Assembly (NCBI GenBank): GCA_009917445.1
Contig: QZEE01000017.1
Location: forward strand, 1 to 64,000
DNA from: a bacterium D16-76
Lineage (GTDB): Bacteria > Bacillota > Clostridia > Oscillospirales > Acutalibacteraceae
Reading direction: 5' to 3'
DNA length: 64,000 nt
Shown here: positions 15,887-24,672 of the stretch, one piece after another
Numbering within the stretch: the stretch's first letter is position 1
How the letters are laid out: every line of letters starts with the position of its first letter
Translations under genes and position numbers: made by a program
The notes under the pieces: generated by a model
The model's input: only the letters and a program-made list of their open reading frames with translations
Databases searched by the model: none
What the model was told of the DNA's origin: nothing

Positions 15887-16531
15887 ATGGCAGATGAAGT
15901 CAATACCACCCAAGGCACGGCGGCCCCCGCTGTCGGTACGCCCCAGGCGGCCCCGGAGGCCGCCCCCACCCAGGAGCAGCAGAACGCTTTCCAGCGCTTC
16001 CTGGGCAGCCTGTTCGGCGGCAAGGCCGAGGCCCCCGCCCCCGCAGAGGGTACGGATACCACCCCCGCCCCGGCCCCCAAACAGGAGCCGGAGGGCAAGA
16101 CCTACACCGAGGCCCAGCTGCAGGCCCAGCTGGAGGCCGCAAAGGCGCAGTGGGCCGCCCAGCAGCAAGAGGAGGCGCGGCTTTCTAAGCTGCCCCCGGA
16201 GGAGCGGGCCAAGGCGGAAGCGGACGCCCAGAAAAAAGAGGTTGAGGACTTGCGGGCACAGCTGCTGCAGCGCGACCTTAAGGACGCCGCCTTGAAACAG
16301 CTGGAAAAAGACGGTTTCCCCGCTGGCCTTGCCGAGCTGCTTACCTACACGGACAAGGAATCCATGGAAAAGAGCATGGCCCACGCACAGGAGGTTTTCA
16401 AGTCCTGCCTGGAGGCCGCTGTCAAGGAACGGCTGCGGGGCAAGACCCCGGAGGGCCTGGGCGGGGCCGCTTCTGCGGAAAACGCCATCAAAGACCAGAT
16501 CGCGCAGAATATCAGAGGAGGGTTAAACTAA
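15887..16531 (+). CDS. Capsid scaffold protein (DUF4355-like)
   Basis: A 214-residue, Ala/Glu/Lys-rich protein. A disordered Pro/Ala N-terminus (about 1-70) is followed by a long coiled coil (YTEAQLQAQLEAAKAQWAAQ) and a helical C-terminus containing LLTYTDKESMEKSM. It is directly before the major capsid gene after an AAGGAGG site, the usual place for a scaffold that shapes the prohead and is lost on maturation. Confidence 0.8.
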   Translation: MADEVNTTQGTAAPAVGTPQAAPEAAPTQEQQNAFQRFLGSLFGGKAEAPAPAEGTDTTPAPAPKQEPEGKTYTEAQLQAQLEAAKAQWAAQQQEEARLSKLPPEERAKAEADAQKKEVEDLRAQLLQRDLKDAALKQLEKDGFPAGLAELLTYTDKESMEKSMAHAQEVFKSCLEAAVKERLRGKTPEGLGGAASAENAIKDQIAQNIRGGLN

Positions 16532-16532
16532 T

Positions 16533-17465
16533 ATGGCTAACAATGTTTTGCAGTATGCGTCTGTTTTCCAGAGTGAGCTTGACAAGGCGGCGGTGGAACA
16601 GGCCACCAGCGGCTGGATGGAGCTCAACAGCAAGCTGGTGAAGTATGAAGGCGGCAGCGAGGTGAAGATCCCCCAGCTGGATATGGACGGCCTTGCCGAC
16701 TATGACCGCCAGAATGGCTTTGTGGAGGGCGCTATCAGCCTTGCATGGCAGACCAAGCAGATGACCATGGACAGGGGCCGCCAGTTTACCTTTGATGAAC
16801 AGGAGGTCAATGATACTAACTTTGTGCTGACCGCCTCCACGGTTATGGGCGAGTTCCAGCGTACCAAGGTGGTGCCGGAGATTGACGCCTACCGCTACAG
16901 CCGTCTGGCGGCCCTGGCCGCTGAAAAGGGGCGGGCGGTATACGGCTACACCCCGGAGGAGGGCACCATCCTAAAGCAGCTTTACACGGATATCGCCGCC
17001 ATCCAGGATGAAGTGGGGGACGATACCCCCCTGGTGATCACCATGGCTACCCCGGTGGCGGCGCTGTTTGACCTTAATACCTCCCTGGCCCGTTCGGTGG
17101 CGGTGGCGGACTTCCAGCAGGGCGGCATAAACCTTAAGGTGAAGTCCATCAATGGCCAGCATCCCATTATCCGGGCAGGCTCCGGGCGGCTGAAAACTGC
17201 CTACCAGTTTAATGACGGTACTACCGATGAGCAAAAAAAGGGCGGCTTCACCCCTGCCGAGGGTGCGCAGGATATCAACTGGATTATCTGCCCCCGGACG
17301 GCGGCCATCGCGGTTTCCCGCACAGACAAGGTGCGTATCTTTGACCCGGAGACCTACCAGAAAAAGCGGGCCTGGGCCGTGGACTACCGCAAGTACCACG
17401 ACCTGTGGGTGCTGGAAAACAAGATGAACACCATCCGGGTGAATATCCGGCAGGCCAAGGCGTAA
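16533..17465 (+). CDS. Major capsid protein
   Basis: A 310-residue HK97-fold-type coat protein. It has the N-terminal helix (YASVFQSELDKAAVEQATSG), a central VEGAISLAWQTKQMTMDRGR strand region and a C-terminal DINWIICPRTAAIAVSRTDKVRIFDP spine-like segment ending in NTIRVNIRQAKA. It builds the capsid shell. It follows the scaffold gene by one base. Confidence 0.88.
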   Translation: MANNVLQYASVFQSELDKAAVEQATSGWMELNSKLVKYEGGSEVKIPQLDMDGLADYDRQNGFVEGAISLAWQTKQMTMDRGRQFTFDEQEVNDTNFVLTASTVMGEFQRTKVVPEIDAYRYSRLAALAAEKGRAVYGYTPEEGTILKQLYTDIAAIQDEVGDDTPLVITMATPVAALFDLNTSLARSVAVADFQQGGINLKVKSINGQHPIIRAGSGRLKTAYQFNDGTTDEQKKGGFTPAEGAQDINWIICPRTAAIAVSRTDKVRIFDPETYQKKRAWAVDYRKYHDLWVLENKMNTIRVNIRQAKA

Positions 17466-17477
17466 GGAGGGTTTCCC

Positions 17478-17807
17478 ATGATCAAGATGAAAAAGCTTAA
17501 TGTGGTGCTGGAAGTCCCTACAGAGGAAAAAGCCAGCATCCTGGAAAAACAGGGCTTTGAACGTGTGGGCGGGGAGCCTGCCCCTGCGGCTGACCGCTTT
17601 GCCACCATGAAAGACCTGCAGGAAGCTACCGATGCCATCTATGCGCATATAAGCGAGACCTTTCAGAAAATGGGCGAGGCCATGTATGAACGCCTGCACA
17701 GCGCCCTGACAGCCGCCCAGGATAAGCCCAAGGCCGCAAAGGCCAGCAAAAAGGAGGAACCCCATGGAGGAACAGATCAGCCGGATAGCGCAGACAGTGC
17801 AAAGTAA
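17478..17807 (+). CDS. Hypothetical head-region protein
   Basis: A 109-residue protein. The N-terminal part (KKLNVVLEVPTEEKASILEKQGFE) looks like a small beta-alpha domain; a helical stretch follows and the C-terminus is charged and disordered. It sits between the capsid and connector genes, where capsid decoration or head-accessory proteins are common. It overlaps the next gene by 44 bases. Confidence 0.55.
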   Translation: MIKMKKLNVVLEVPTEEKASILEKQGFERVGGEPAPAADRFATMKDLQEATDAIYAHISETFQKMGEAMYERLHSALTAAQDKPKAAKASKKEEPHGGTDQPDSADSAK

Positions 17808-18135
17808 CCTGGGGCTGCCGGAAGAGCAGCAGCCCCTTGTCCTGCGGTATGCGCGGCGGGCGGTGAACCGTATCTGCATATTCTGCAGCCGCAAGGACTT
17901 ACCCGAGCCGCTGGAGGACGTGGCGGCGCAAATGGTGGAGGATATGCTGCGGGCCGACCAAGCTGGCGCTGGCGGCGGGAACGAGGTATCCAGCATCACC
18001 CGTGGGGACACCAGCATCCACTACCGGGATAAAGCCTCGGCCTATCAAAACGCCGCCAATTTTGTCCGGGACTATGAAAAAATGATTATCCCCTTTCGCC
18101 GGATGAAGTACCCCAAGGAGCATAGCTATGACTGA
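17764..18135 (+). CDS. Head-tail connector adaptor
   Basis: A 123-residue helical protein with the pattern of Gp6/Gp15-like connectors: an early NLGLPEEQQPLVLRYARRAVNRI and a late NFVRDYEKMIIPFRRMK segment. It should form the ring below the portal. It starts inside the preceding gene after AAAAAGGAGG and overlaps the next by eight bases, so translation is coupled along the head-tail block. Confidence 0.7.
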   Translation: MEEQISRIAQTVQSNLGLPEEQQPLVLRYARRAVNRICIFCSRKDLPEPLEDVAAQMVEDMLRADQAGAGGGNEVSSITRGDTSIHYRDKASAYQNAANFVRDYEKMIIPFRRMKYPKEHSYD

Positions 18136-18490
18136 GGCGGATATTTTAGCCAGCACCTATACCGACACCTGCACGGCCTACCGGCCCGGTAAGACCTTGC
18201 TGCCCAGCGGGGAGAGCGTGTTCAAAAAGGGCCTGGAGGGGCAGGTGGTGTATGAAAATATCCCATGCGCCCTTTCCAGCCCCAGCGGGGGTAAGTTGAA
18301 TCAGACCAACACCACCGCCAGGGTGGACACAGACTTTTCGCTGTTCGTGCGCCCGGAGGTGGATATCCAGCCGGGGGACACGGTGGTGGCGGTGCGCCTG
18401 GGGAAAGTGTTTATCTGCGGGGCTGGTTTGGCAGAGCGGCACCCCTCCCACAACAATGTCCCCCTGAAACTGCAGAAGGACAAAGCATAA
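18128..18490 (+). CDS. Head closure (stopper) protein
   Basis: A 120-residue beta-rich protein (CTAYRPGKTLLPSGESVF, then VDTDFSLFVRPEVDIQPGD and VFICGAGLAERHPSH). Size and place between the connector adaptor and the Gp10-like gene fit the stopper protein family that seals the filled head. No diagnostic catalytic motif is expected. Confidence 0.65.
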   Translation: MTEADILASTYTDTCTAYRPGKTLLPSGESVFKKGLEGQVVYENIPCALSSPSGGKLNQTNTTARVDTDFSLFVRPEVDIQPGDTVVAVRLGKVFICGAGLAERHPSHNNVPLKLQKDKA

Positions 18491-18891
18491 TGGCTGGCAC
18501 GGATTACAGCTTTGAGGGCCTGGACAGGCTGGAGCAGCAGCTTTCCCGGATGATAGAGCAGGAATACCCGGCAGAATTTGAGCGGATGGTGCTGCAGGTG
18601 GCCTATGAGCTGCAGGGAAAGGTCAAGGAGAAAACACCTTTCCGAACCGGTGTTTTACAAGATAGCTGGAAAGTGGGGAAAATCAAGCGGTTTGGCGGCG
18701 AGTATTACATAGAGGTTTATACCAATGTGGACTATGCCGAGCCTGTGGAATACGGCCACCGAACCCGCGGGGGCCGGGGTTTTGTCCCCGGCAAGCACAT
18801 GATGCAGCTGTCCCTGGAGGAGGTGGCGGCCCGCCTGCCTGGTTTCCTGCAGGGCTGGCTGGATGATTTTATCAGCACACACGACCTATAA
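18490..18891 (+). CDS. HK97 Gp10-like tail/head-tail protein
   Basis: A 133-residue protein of the HK97 Gp10-like (neck/tail completion) type. It has ELQGKVKEKTPFRTGVLQDSW and YTNVDYAEPVEYGHRTRGGRG, the usual marks of this family, and a late FVPGKHMMQ motif. It links the head-completion complex to the tail. Overlaps both neighbours by at most one base. Confidence 0.78.
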   Translation: MAGTDYSFEGLDRLEQQLSRMIEQEYPAEFERMVLQVAYELQGKVKEKTPFRTGVLQDSWKVGKIKRFGGEYYIEVYTNVDYAEPVEYGHRTRGGRGFVPGKHMMQLSLEEVAARLPGFLQGWLDDFISTHDL

Positions 18892-18907
18892 GGAAAGGAG
18901 GCGGGAC

Positions 18908-19384
18908 GTGGCGTCCACTATCTTTGAAAGCATAAAAGAAAGCCTTGTGGGGCTGTTTAAGGGCTTGTATCCGGCCTTTGACGTTTTCTGCGAGGAAATA
19001 CCCAAAACCCGGCATGACGCGCCGGAGCCGGATATAGAGGACTATATCTTTCTGGATATCGTCCCCGCCGCCAACACCACGGCCAGCGCATACCACACAG
19101 ACCGCCGGGTGCTGGTGGACGCCGCCCTCCATACGGCCTCGGAAAGCAACGGGGAATACCTGCGCATGGGCCAGGAGGTGGACGGGGCGGTGCGGCCCGT
19201 GTTCCGCTTTACGGACGGGGGCGAGGCCCGGGCCATTACGGTGCCGGAGGTTTCCCTTAAGGTGGTGGACAGGGTGCTGCACTGCACCTTTACCCTGAGT
19301 TTCCGGGACAGCATCCAGGAAGCGCCCCAGCCGCCCCTTATGGAGGAGCTGGATATTCATATAAGCAACAAAGAAAGGACGTGA
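18908..19384 (+). CDS. Tail terminator family protein
   Basis: A 158-residue protein resembling the Firmicutes tail terminator family (DUF6838). The N-terminal helix (IFESIKESLVGLFKGLYP) is followed by strands (EDYIFLDIVPAANTTAS, HTDRRVLVDAALH). It caps the tail tube at the head-proximal end. GTG 18908 after AAGGAGGCGGG is the likely start; longer in-frame starts would lie in the preceding gene. Confidence 0.7.
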   Translation: MASTIFESIKESLVGLFKGLYPAFDVFCEEIPKTRHDAPEPDIEDYIFLDIVPAANTTASAYHTDRRVLVDAALHTASESNGEYLRMGQEVDGAVRPVFRFTDGGEARAITVPEVSLKVVDRVLHCTFTLSFRDSIQEAPQPPLMEELDIHISNKERT

Positions 19385-19388
19385 GGCA

Positions 19389-20453
19389 ATGGGATTGCCT
19401 GAGATCAATATCATTTTCAAGACTAAGGGCCTAACCGCCATCCAGCGCAGTGAGCGCGGCATTGTGGCCGTTATCCTCAAGGATGATACCGAGGGCGGGC
19501 AGCCTGTAAGTATTTATAAAAGCATTTTGGGCGTGGACTTTTCCCAGTTTACCCAGCGCAATTATGAATATCTCAAGCTGCTCTATGAGGGCGGCCCCTA
19601 CAAGGTCATTGTGGTGAAGGTGCCCACCAACGTGGAAAGCCTGTCCCCCTGGCTTAAAAAGCTGCGTGACCTGAAATGGAACTATCTCACGGTGCCGGGT
19701 ATCACGGAGGAGGAAAAGCCCCTGGTCTCCGCCTGGATCAAGGAACAGCGGGAAAAAGACCACAAAACCTTTAAGGCCGTGCTGCCGGAGTGCGTGGCCG
19801 ACCATGAGGGCATTATCAACCTTACCACGGGCAATATCAAGAGCACCCTGGGCGGGGAGGCTTTCTCCACAGCTGAATACTGCGCCCGGATAGCCGGGGT
19901 GCTGGCGGGGCTTTCCCTGGCCCGCAGCAGCACCTATTTTGTGCTCTCGGACATCGTGGGCGCGGACGTGCCGGACGACCCGGACGAACGGATCGACAAG
20001 GGGGAGCTGGTGATCGTCTTTGACAGCGAGAAATACAAGATAGGCCGGGGCGTGAACAGCCTGACCACCTTTACCCCCGAGCATGGCGAGGAATTTTCCA
20101 AAATCAAGATCATGGAAGGGGTGGACTTGTACCAGGACGATATCCGCAGCACCTTTGAGGACGCCTATGTGGGCAAGGTCATCAACGACTATGACAACAA
20201 GCAGGCGTTTGTGGCGGCCATCCGGGCCTATCAGAAGTCCCTGGAGGGCAATGTGCTGGACAGCAGCTTTGACAATACCGCCGCTGTGGATATCGAAGAG
20301 CAGCGGCGGTATATCGAGAGCAAGGGCATCAACACCACCGATATGAGCGACATTGACATTGCCAAGTACAACACCGGCTCCAAGGTCTTTATTTCCAGCA
20401 ACGTCAAATTTGTGGACGCCATGGAAGATTTGAGCCTGGTGTGCAATATGTAG
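19389..20453 (+). CDS. Contractile tail sheath protein (XkdK-like)
   Basis: A 354-residue sheath protein of the PBSX XkdK type: MGLPEINIIFKTKG start, a NIKSTLGGEAFSTAEYCARIAGVLAG core and a C-terminal NVKFVDAMEDLSLVCNM end. The sheath contracts to drive the tube through the envelope, so this is a myovirus-type particle like Mu. Confidence 0.9.
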   Translation: MGLPEINIIFKTKGLTAIQRSERGIVAVILKDDTEGGQPVSIYKSILGVDFSQFTQRNYEYLKLLYEGGPYKVIVVKVPTNVESLSPWLKKLRDLKWNYLTVPGITEEEKPLVSAWIKEQREKDHKTFKAVLPECVADHEGIINLTTGNIKSTLGGEAFSTAEYCARIAGVLAGLSLARSSTYFVLSDIVGADVPDDPDERIDKGELVIVFDSEKYKIGRGVNSLTTFTPEHGEEFSKIKIMEGVDLYQDDIRSTFEDAYVGKVINDYDNKQAFVAAIRAYQKSLEGNVLDSSFDNTAAVDIEEQRRYIESKGINTTDMSDIDIAKYNTGSKVFISSNVKFVDAMEDLSLVCNM

Positions 20454-20500
20454 AAAACATTGCACAAGCGCAAGTTTTGTAAGCGAAAGGAGGAAAGCGC

Positions 20501-20935
20501 ATGAGCAAAATCAGGGGAAATAAGACCCTTTCCGGCACCTGGGGCGAGGTGTGGGTGGATGGCGAGAAAATCTTTGAGCTGTCCAAGGTGGAGCTTAAGA
20601 TAACCGCCAACCGGGAAGACGTGCAGATAGGCGTGGACGTGGACAGCAAGATGACTGGCCTCAAGGGTGAGCTGACCCTCACCACCAAAAAAGTATACTC
20701 CCGGTATAATGCCGTATTTGAGAATTGGAAAAAGGGCATCGACCAGCGCAGCCAGATCATCACCAAGCTGGCAGACCCGGACGCTGTGGGGGGCCAGGTC
20801 GAGCGTTACAGCTGCGATAATATCTGGTTTAACGAGCTGCCCCTTGTCACCATGGAAATGGGCGGTATTATTGAGCAGGAGGTTAGCGGCGGCTTTACCC
20901 CGTCCGACCTTGTGAACCTGGACAAGATCGCATAG
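20501..20935 (+). CDS. Tail tube protein (XkdM-like)
   Basis: A 144-residue tube protein starting SKIRGNKTLSGTWGEVWVDG, followed by KVELKITANREDVQ and ending GGFTPSDLVNLDKI. It polymerises into the inner tail tube. It lies right after the sheath gene with a strong AAAGGAGG site, as in PBSX-type tails. Confidence 0.88.
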   Translation: MSKIRGNKTLSGTWGEVWVDGEKIFELSKVELKITANREDVQIGVDVDSKMTGLKGELTLTTKKVYSRYNAVFENWKKGIDQRSQIITKLADPDAVGGQVERYSCDNIWFNELPLVTMEMGGIIEQEVSGGFTPSDLVNLDKIA

Positions 20936-20952
20936 TTTAGGAGGTACTTACA

Positions 20953-21390
20953 ATGGCAGAAAACAAAAAGAGCCTTTTGGCTGAATTTTCCCGCAAGGCC
21001 ATGCAGCGGCTGCAGGCCAAAAAGGCGCATAAGAAGCAGGTGCTGCACGTCCCCGGCCTGGAGCAGGATATCACCATCCGCAGCCTGACCTATAACGAGA
21101 TTGCGGAATGTAACGAGATTGACGATAGCACAGACAGGGGGCGCAGCGACAAATACGGGGTTTACCTAGCTATGGTGGAGCCGGACTTAAAGGCCGCCGC
21201 CAAGGAGATCATGGAAGCCGAGGCCGACCTTCCCCCAGAGGAGCGTACCCTGCACGAGCCCCTGGACATTATGAATGTTTTTGAAATATTCGAGCTCAAC
21301 CAGATCGCGGCGGCAGTTATGAAACTGAGCGGTGTGGTTGGTGGCCAGGGCAAAGACGTGACGGCGGTAAATGAGTTAAAAAACTCATAG
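20953..21390 (+). CDS. Tail assembly chaperone (XkdN-like), with -1 frameshift extension to 21563
   Basis: The zero-frame product is 145 residues (XkdN-like, ending VNELKNS). Just before the stop is AAAAAAC (21378-21384) in the correct phase for -1 slippage. The -1 frame then runs without a stop to 21561-21563, adding about 59 residues (LIAQDGEAYLLHYYIQKGWD, then FYAASMEKALEDR). Tail chaperones in many tailed phages are made as such a G/GT pair that loads tube subunits onto the tape measure. The extension is too small to be its own gene. Confidence 0.85.
   Translation: MAENKKSLLAEFSRKAMQRLQAKKAHKKQVLHVPGLEQDITIRSLTYNEIAECNEIDDSTDRGRSDKYGVYLAMVEPDLKAAAKEIMEAEADLPPEERTLHEPLDIMNVFEIFELNQIAAAVMKLSGVVGGQGKDVTAVNELKNS
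21378..21384 (+). promoter_or_regulatory. Programmed -1 ribosomal frameshift site
   Basis: A AAA AAC heptamer, read as ttA AAA AAC in the zero frame, two codons before the TAG at 21388-21390. After slippage the next codon is CTC at 21384. This is one of the best-known -1 slippery sequences and it lies in the expected gene. Confidence 0.85.
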
Positions 21391-21563
21391 CCCAGGATGG
21401 CGAGGCGTACCTGCTGCACTACTACATACAAAAGGGCTGGGATGCGGAAAGGTTTTTAAGCCTTGACCGGGAATCCCGGCTCTTTTATGCTGCGTCCATG
21501 GAAAAGGCCCTGGAGGACAGGGCCGCTATGTTCCAGATCGACACGAAAGGAGGGGGTGGCTGA

Positions 21564-23996
21564 TTGGGCGTTATCAAGGGCGCAATCTCCATTAAAGACA
21601 ATATGTCGGCCACCCTGCGCAGCATACGGCAGGAGCAGAGCGCTTTCCGGCAGGATGTGGCCAAGACCAAGCAGGAGCTGAAAGCCACCTGGGATAAAAA
21701 ACGCACGGCACGGCTGGACGCTACGGCGGCCCATAAGGCTATGGAGAGCCTAAAGCAAAAGGCCCAGCCTCTAAGAAAGAAAATCGTCATGGCAGCGGCC
21801 CTTAAGGACGCTGCCAGCGACAAAATACGCAATGTAAGCAATAAGGTCAAAGGGGTGGGCAAGCTGGTGGCCCGCCCCTTTGTGAAACTCAAGGACGGGG
21901 CCACCTCCCTGATAAAGGGCGTCGCCAATAAGGTGAAATCCGTGGGGAAGCTGGTGGCCCATGCCACGGTGAAGTTGAAAGACGGGGTGACGGCGGGGCT
22001 TTCCAAGATAAAGTCCGGCCTTGCGGCTGTAGGCAAAAACGTGGTGATACCCGTGACCCTGGCAGCGGCCACTATCACCATGGGGGCCATCAGCCAGGGG
22101 GCCAAGCTGGAACAAAGCCTGGGGGGCGTGGATACGCTCTTTAAGGACAGCTCCAGCGTGGTCAAGGCGAACGCCGCCTCGGCTTTCAAAACGGCTGGCC
22201 TGTCCGCCAACGAGTACATGGAGCAGATCACCAGCTTTTCGGCCTCCCTGATTGGCAGCTTAAGCGGGGATACCGCCAAGGCCGCCACGGTGGCCGACAT
22301 GGCCATGGGCGATATGTCCGACAACGCCAACAAATTCGGCACGGACATGGAGTCCATCCAGAACGCCTACCAGGGTTTTGCCAAGCAAAACTATACCATG
22401 CTGGACAACCTTAAGCTGGGGTATGGCGGCACCAAGGAGGAAATGCAGCGGCTGCTGCAGGACGCCCAGAAGCTGACCGGCACCGAGTACAATATCGACA
22501 ACCTGTCGGACGTGTACAACGCCATCCACGCCGTACAGAACCAGCTGGGGGTGACCGGCACCACGGCAAAAGAGGCCAGCGAGACCTTTAGCGGCTCTTT
22601 TTCAGCCATGAAAGCCGCTGCCCAGAACCTTTTGGGCAATATGGCCATTGGCGGGGACGTGACCGGCTCCATGCAGAGCCTGGTGGACACGGCCTCCACC
22701 TTCCTGTTTAACAACGCCATCCCCATGATAGGGCGGGTGTTATCCTCCCTGCCGGGGGCGATAAAGTCCGGCATCAAGTCCGCAGGCCCGAAAATCAAGG
22801 CGGCGGGCGGCGAGATCGTCAAGAGCCTAAAGGCCGGTATCAAGGGTATTTTGCCCTCCAGCATGGGCGGGCTTGTCACGTCTGTCTTTGACGGCCTGCT
22901 GCCCAAAATAGGGCCAGCCTTTGGGAAGATAACCTCGGGACTGGGCTCCATGCTGAAAACCGCTTCCCCCTATCTTGTTTCCTTTGGGGAGGCGGTCATA
23001 AGCGGCATAGGCGGGGCCATCGACTTTGCGGCAGCAGCCATGCCCACACTGGTGAGCGCCTTTGACACGGTGCTGCCGGTCATAGCCAGCATTGCGGGCG
23101 GCTTCCAGACCCTTATGCCATCCATTATGAGCTTTGGCGGCGCGGTCATGGGGGCCATCCAGCAGGTGGGCACGGCGGTCATGCCGGTCATTGCCAGCAT
23201 AATGGACACGGTGCAGTCCGTGATCCCGGCTGTGCTGCCGGTGCTGGAAACGGTAGTCACACAAATAGGCTCTATCATAAGCGCGGCGGCCCCGGTCATA
23301 GGCGGGCTGGTGGAGGGCATCGGGCAGGTCATATCGGCCCTGGCCCCTGTGTTCCAGACCATCTTTGACGGCATCGGCCAGAAGGTGGGCACAGTGCTGG
23401 AGTTTGTGGGCAGCAAAATGGGGTGGATACAGCAGATCATAGGGCAGGCAGCGCCGCTGATTGCCAGCGTGCTTTCCTCTGCGTGGTCGGTCATTTCCCC
23501 CATACTGGACATGGCGATCAGCGTGTTCCAGCTGCTTTTCAACGTAACGCAAACTGTCTTTAACGGCATTTTGGGTGTGGTGCAAAACGTCTGGAACGCC
23601 ATCCAGCCCATTATCTCCTCTGTGGCGGACGCCCTTTCCTGGGTATCCAGCAAGGTGAGCGGGCTGTTTGGGGGCATATTCGGCGGCGGTGGAGGCGGCA
23701 GCGTGGGTGCGAACGCCGATGGCACCAACAACTGGCGGGGCGGCCCCACCTGGGTGGGCGAGAAAGGCCCGGAGCTGGTAGACCTGCCCCGTGGCAGCCG
23801 GGTGCTGCCCAATAAGGAAAGTGTGCAGGTGGCCAGGGCCGCCGCCCAGCCCCAAAGGGGCGGCACGGTGATACACCTTACCATTGCCAAGCTTGCAGAC
23901 CAGATCATTGTGCGGGAGGACGCCGACATCGACCGCATAGGCGAGGCGGTGGCTAAAAAGGTGATACTGGCCATAGAGAACCTTGTGCCAGCGTAA
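21564..23996 (+). CDS. Tape measure protein
   Basis: An 810-residue tape measure. The N-terminal 100 residues are helical and charged. Repeats of (P/A)xVKLKDG(A/V)T occur at about 108-150. A MuGam-like helical domain (SLGGVDTLFKDSSS, NEYMEQITSFSASLIGS) follows, then a long Ala/Gly/Val hydrophobic part with several membrane-type helices, and a C-terminal GPELVDLPRGSRVLPNKES motif. It sets tail length and may enter the cell membrane. Start TTG 21564 after GGAGGGGG overlaps the chaperone extension stop. Confidence 0.9.
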   Translation: MGVIKGAISIKDNMSATLRSIRQEQSAFRQDVAKTKQELKATWDKKRTARLDATAAHKAMESLKQKAQPLRKKIVMAAALKDAASDKIRNVSNKVKGVGKLVARPFVKLKDGATSLIKGVANKVKSVGKLVAHATVKLKDGVTAGLSKIKSGLAAVGKNVVIPVTLAAATITMGAISQGAKLEQSLGGVDTLFKDSSSVVKANAASAFKTAGLSANEYMEQITSFSASLIGSLSGDTAKAATVADMAMGDMSDNANKFGTDMESIQNAYQGFAKQNYTMLDNLKLGYGGTKEEMQRLLQDAQKLTGTEYNIDNLSDVYNAIHAVQNQLGVTGTTAKEASETFSGSFSAMKAAAQNLLGNMAIGGDVTGSMQSLVDTASTFLFNNAIPMIGRVLSSLPGAIKSGIKSAGPKIKAAGGEIVKSLKAGIKGILPSSMGGLVTSVFDGLLPKIGPAFGKITSGLGSMLKTASPYLVSFGEAVISGIGGAIDFAAAAMPTLVSAFDTVLPVIASIAGGFQTLMPSIMSFGGAVMGAIQQVGTAVMPVIASIMDTVQSVIPAVLPVLETVVTQIGSIISAAAPVIGGLVEGIGQVISALAPVFQTIFDGIGQKVGTVLEFVGSKMGWIQQIIGQAAPLIASVLSSAWSVISPILDMAISVFQLLFNVTQTVFNGILGVVQNVWNAIQPIISSVADALSWVSSKVSGLFGGIFGGGGGGSVGANADGTNNWRGGPTWVGEKGPELVDLPRGSRVLPNKESVQVARAAAQPQRGGTVIHLTIAKLADQIIVREDADIDRIGEAVAKKVILAIENLVPA

Positions 23997-24008
23997 AGGG
24001 GGGGCGGC

Positions 24009-24656
24009 ATGAAAGAACGTATCATAGAATTAAGCTATAATAACCATGAGGAAATGTTCGAGCTGCCCATAAACCCGGAGGAGTTCGAGTTTACGGAACC
24101 CCATAACAACCAGCGCATTACCCTGCTGAATATCGGGGAGGCAAATCTTATGGGGCATAGGGGGCTTTTGACCGGCTCCTTTTCCAGCTTCTTCCCCTCC
24201 CGTTCCTCCCCCTTTGCCCGGTATGCGGACAGGGAGCCTATGGAATATATCAAGCTGCTGCAGAAGTGGAAATCCAAGACCCAGCCCATCCGGGTGATCA
24301 TCAGCGACTGCGACTTTAACCTGGCCATGACCATAGACAGCTTGAAATACAGCCACAAGGAGGGCGATAAGGACGTATATTATACCCTGGATCTGACCGA
24401 GTACCGCTTCCTGAACGTGCCCACGGTCAAGCAGGAGGCAGCCGCCCCCAAAAAGGACAGCGGCCTCAAGGAGCGGCCCAATACCCAGCCTGCCCCCAAG
24501 ACTTATACGGTGGTATCCGGGGACTGCCTCTGGAATATCGCCAAGAAATTCTATGGGGACGGCAGCCAGTACACAAAGATTTACAATGCCAATAAGGGGG
24601 TGATCGGCAGCAACCCCAACCTGATAAGGGCGGGGCAGGTTTTTACAATCCCGTAA
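24009..24656 (+). CDS. LysM-domain baseplate/tail protein (XkdP-like)
   Basis: A 215-residue protein. Residues 1-150 ([19 protein letters not shown], then [12 protein letters not shown]) are a baseplate hub-type domain. The C-terminal LysM domain ([22 protein letters not shown] to [12 protein letters not shown]) would bind peptidoglycan. XkdP occupies the same place in PBSX-like tails. Confidence 0.85.
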   Translation: MKERIIELSYNNHEEMFELPINPEEFEFTEPHNNQRITLLNIGEANLMGHRGLLTGSFSSFFPSRSSPFARYADREPMEYIKLLQKWKSKTQPIRVIISDCDFNLAMTIDSLKYSHKEGDKDVYYTLDLTEYRFLNVPTVKQEAAAPKKDSGLKERPNTQPAPKTYTVVSGDCLWNIAKKFYGDGSQYTKIYNANKGVIGSNPNLIRAGQVFTIP

Positions 24657-24672
24657 GAAAGGAGGCGGCGGT

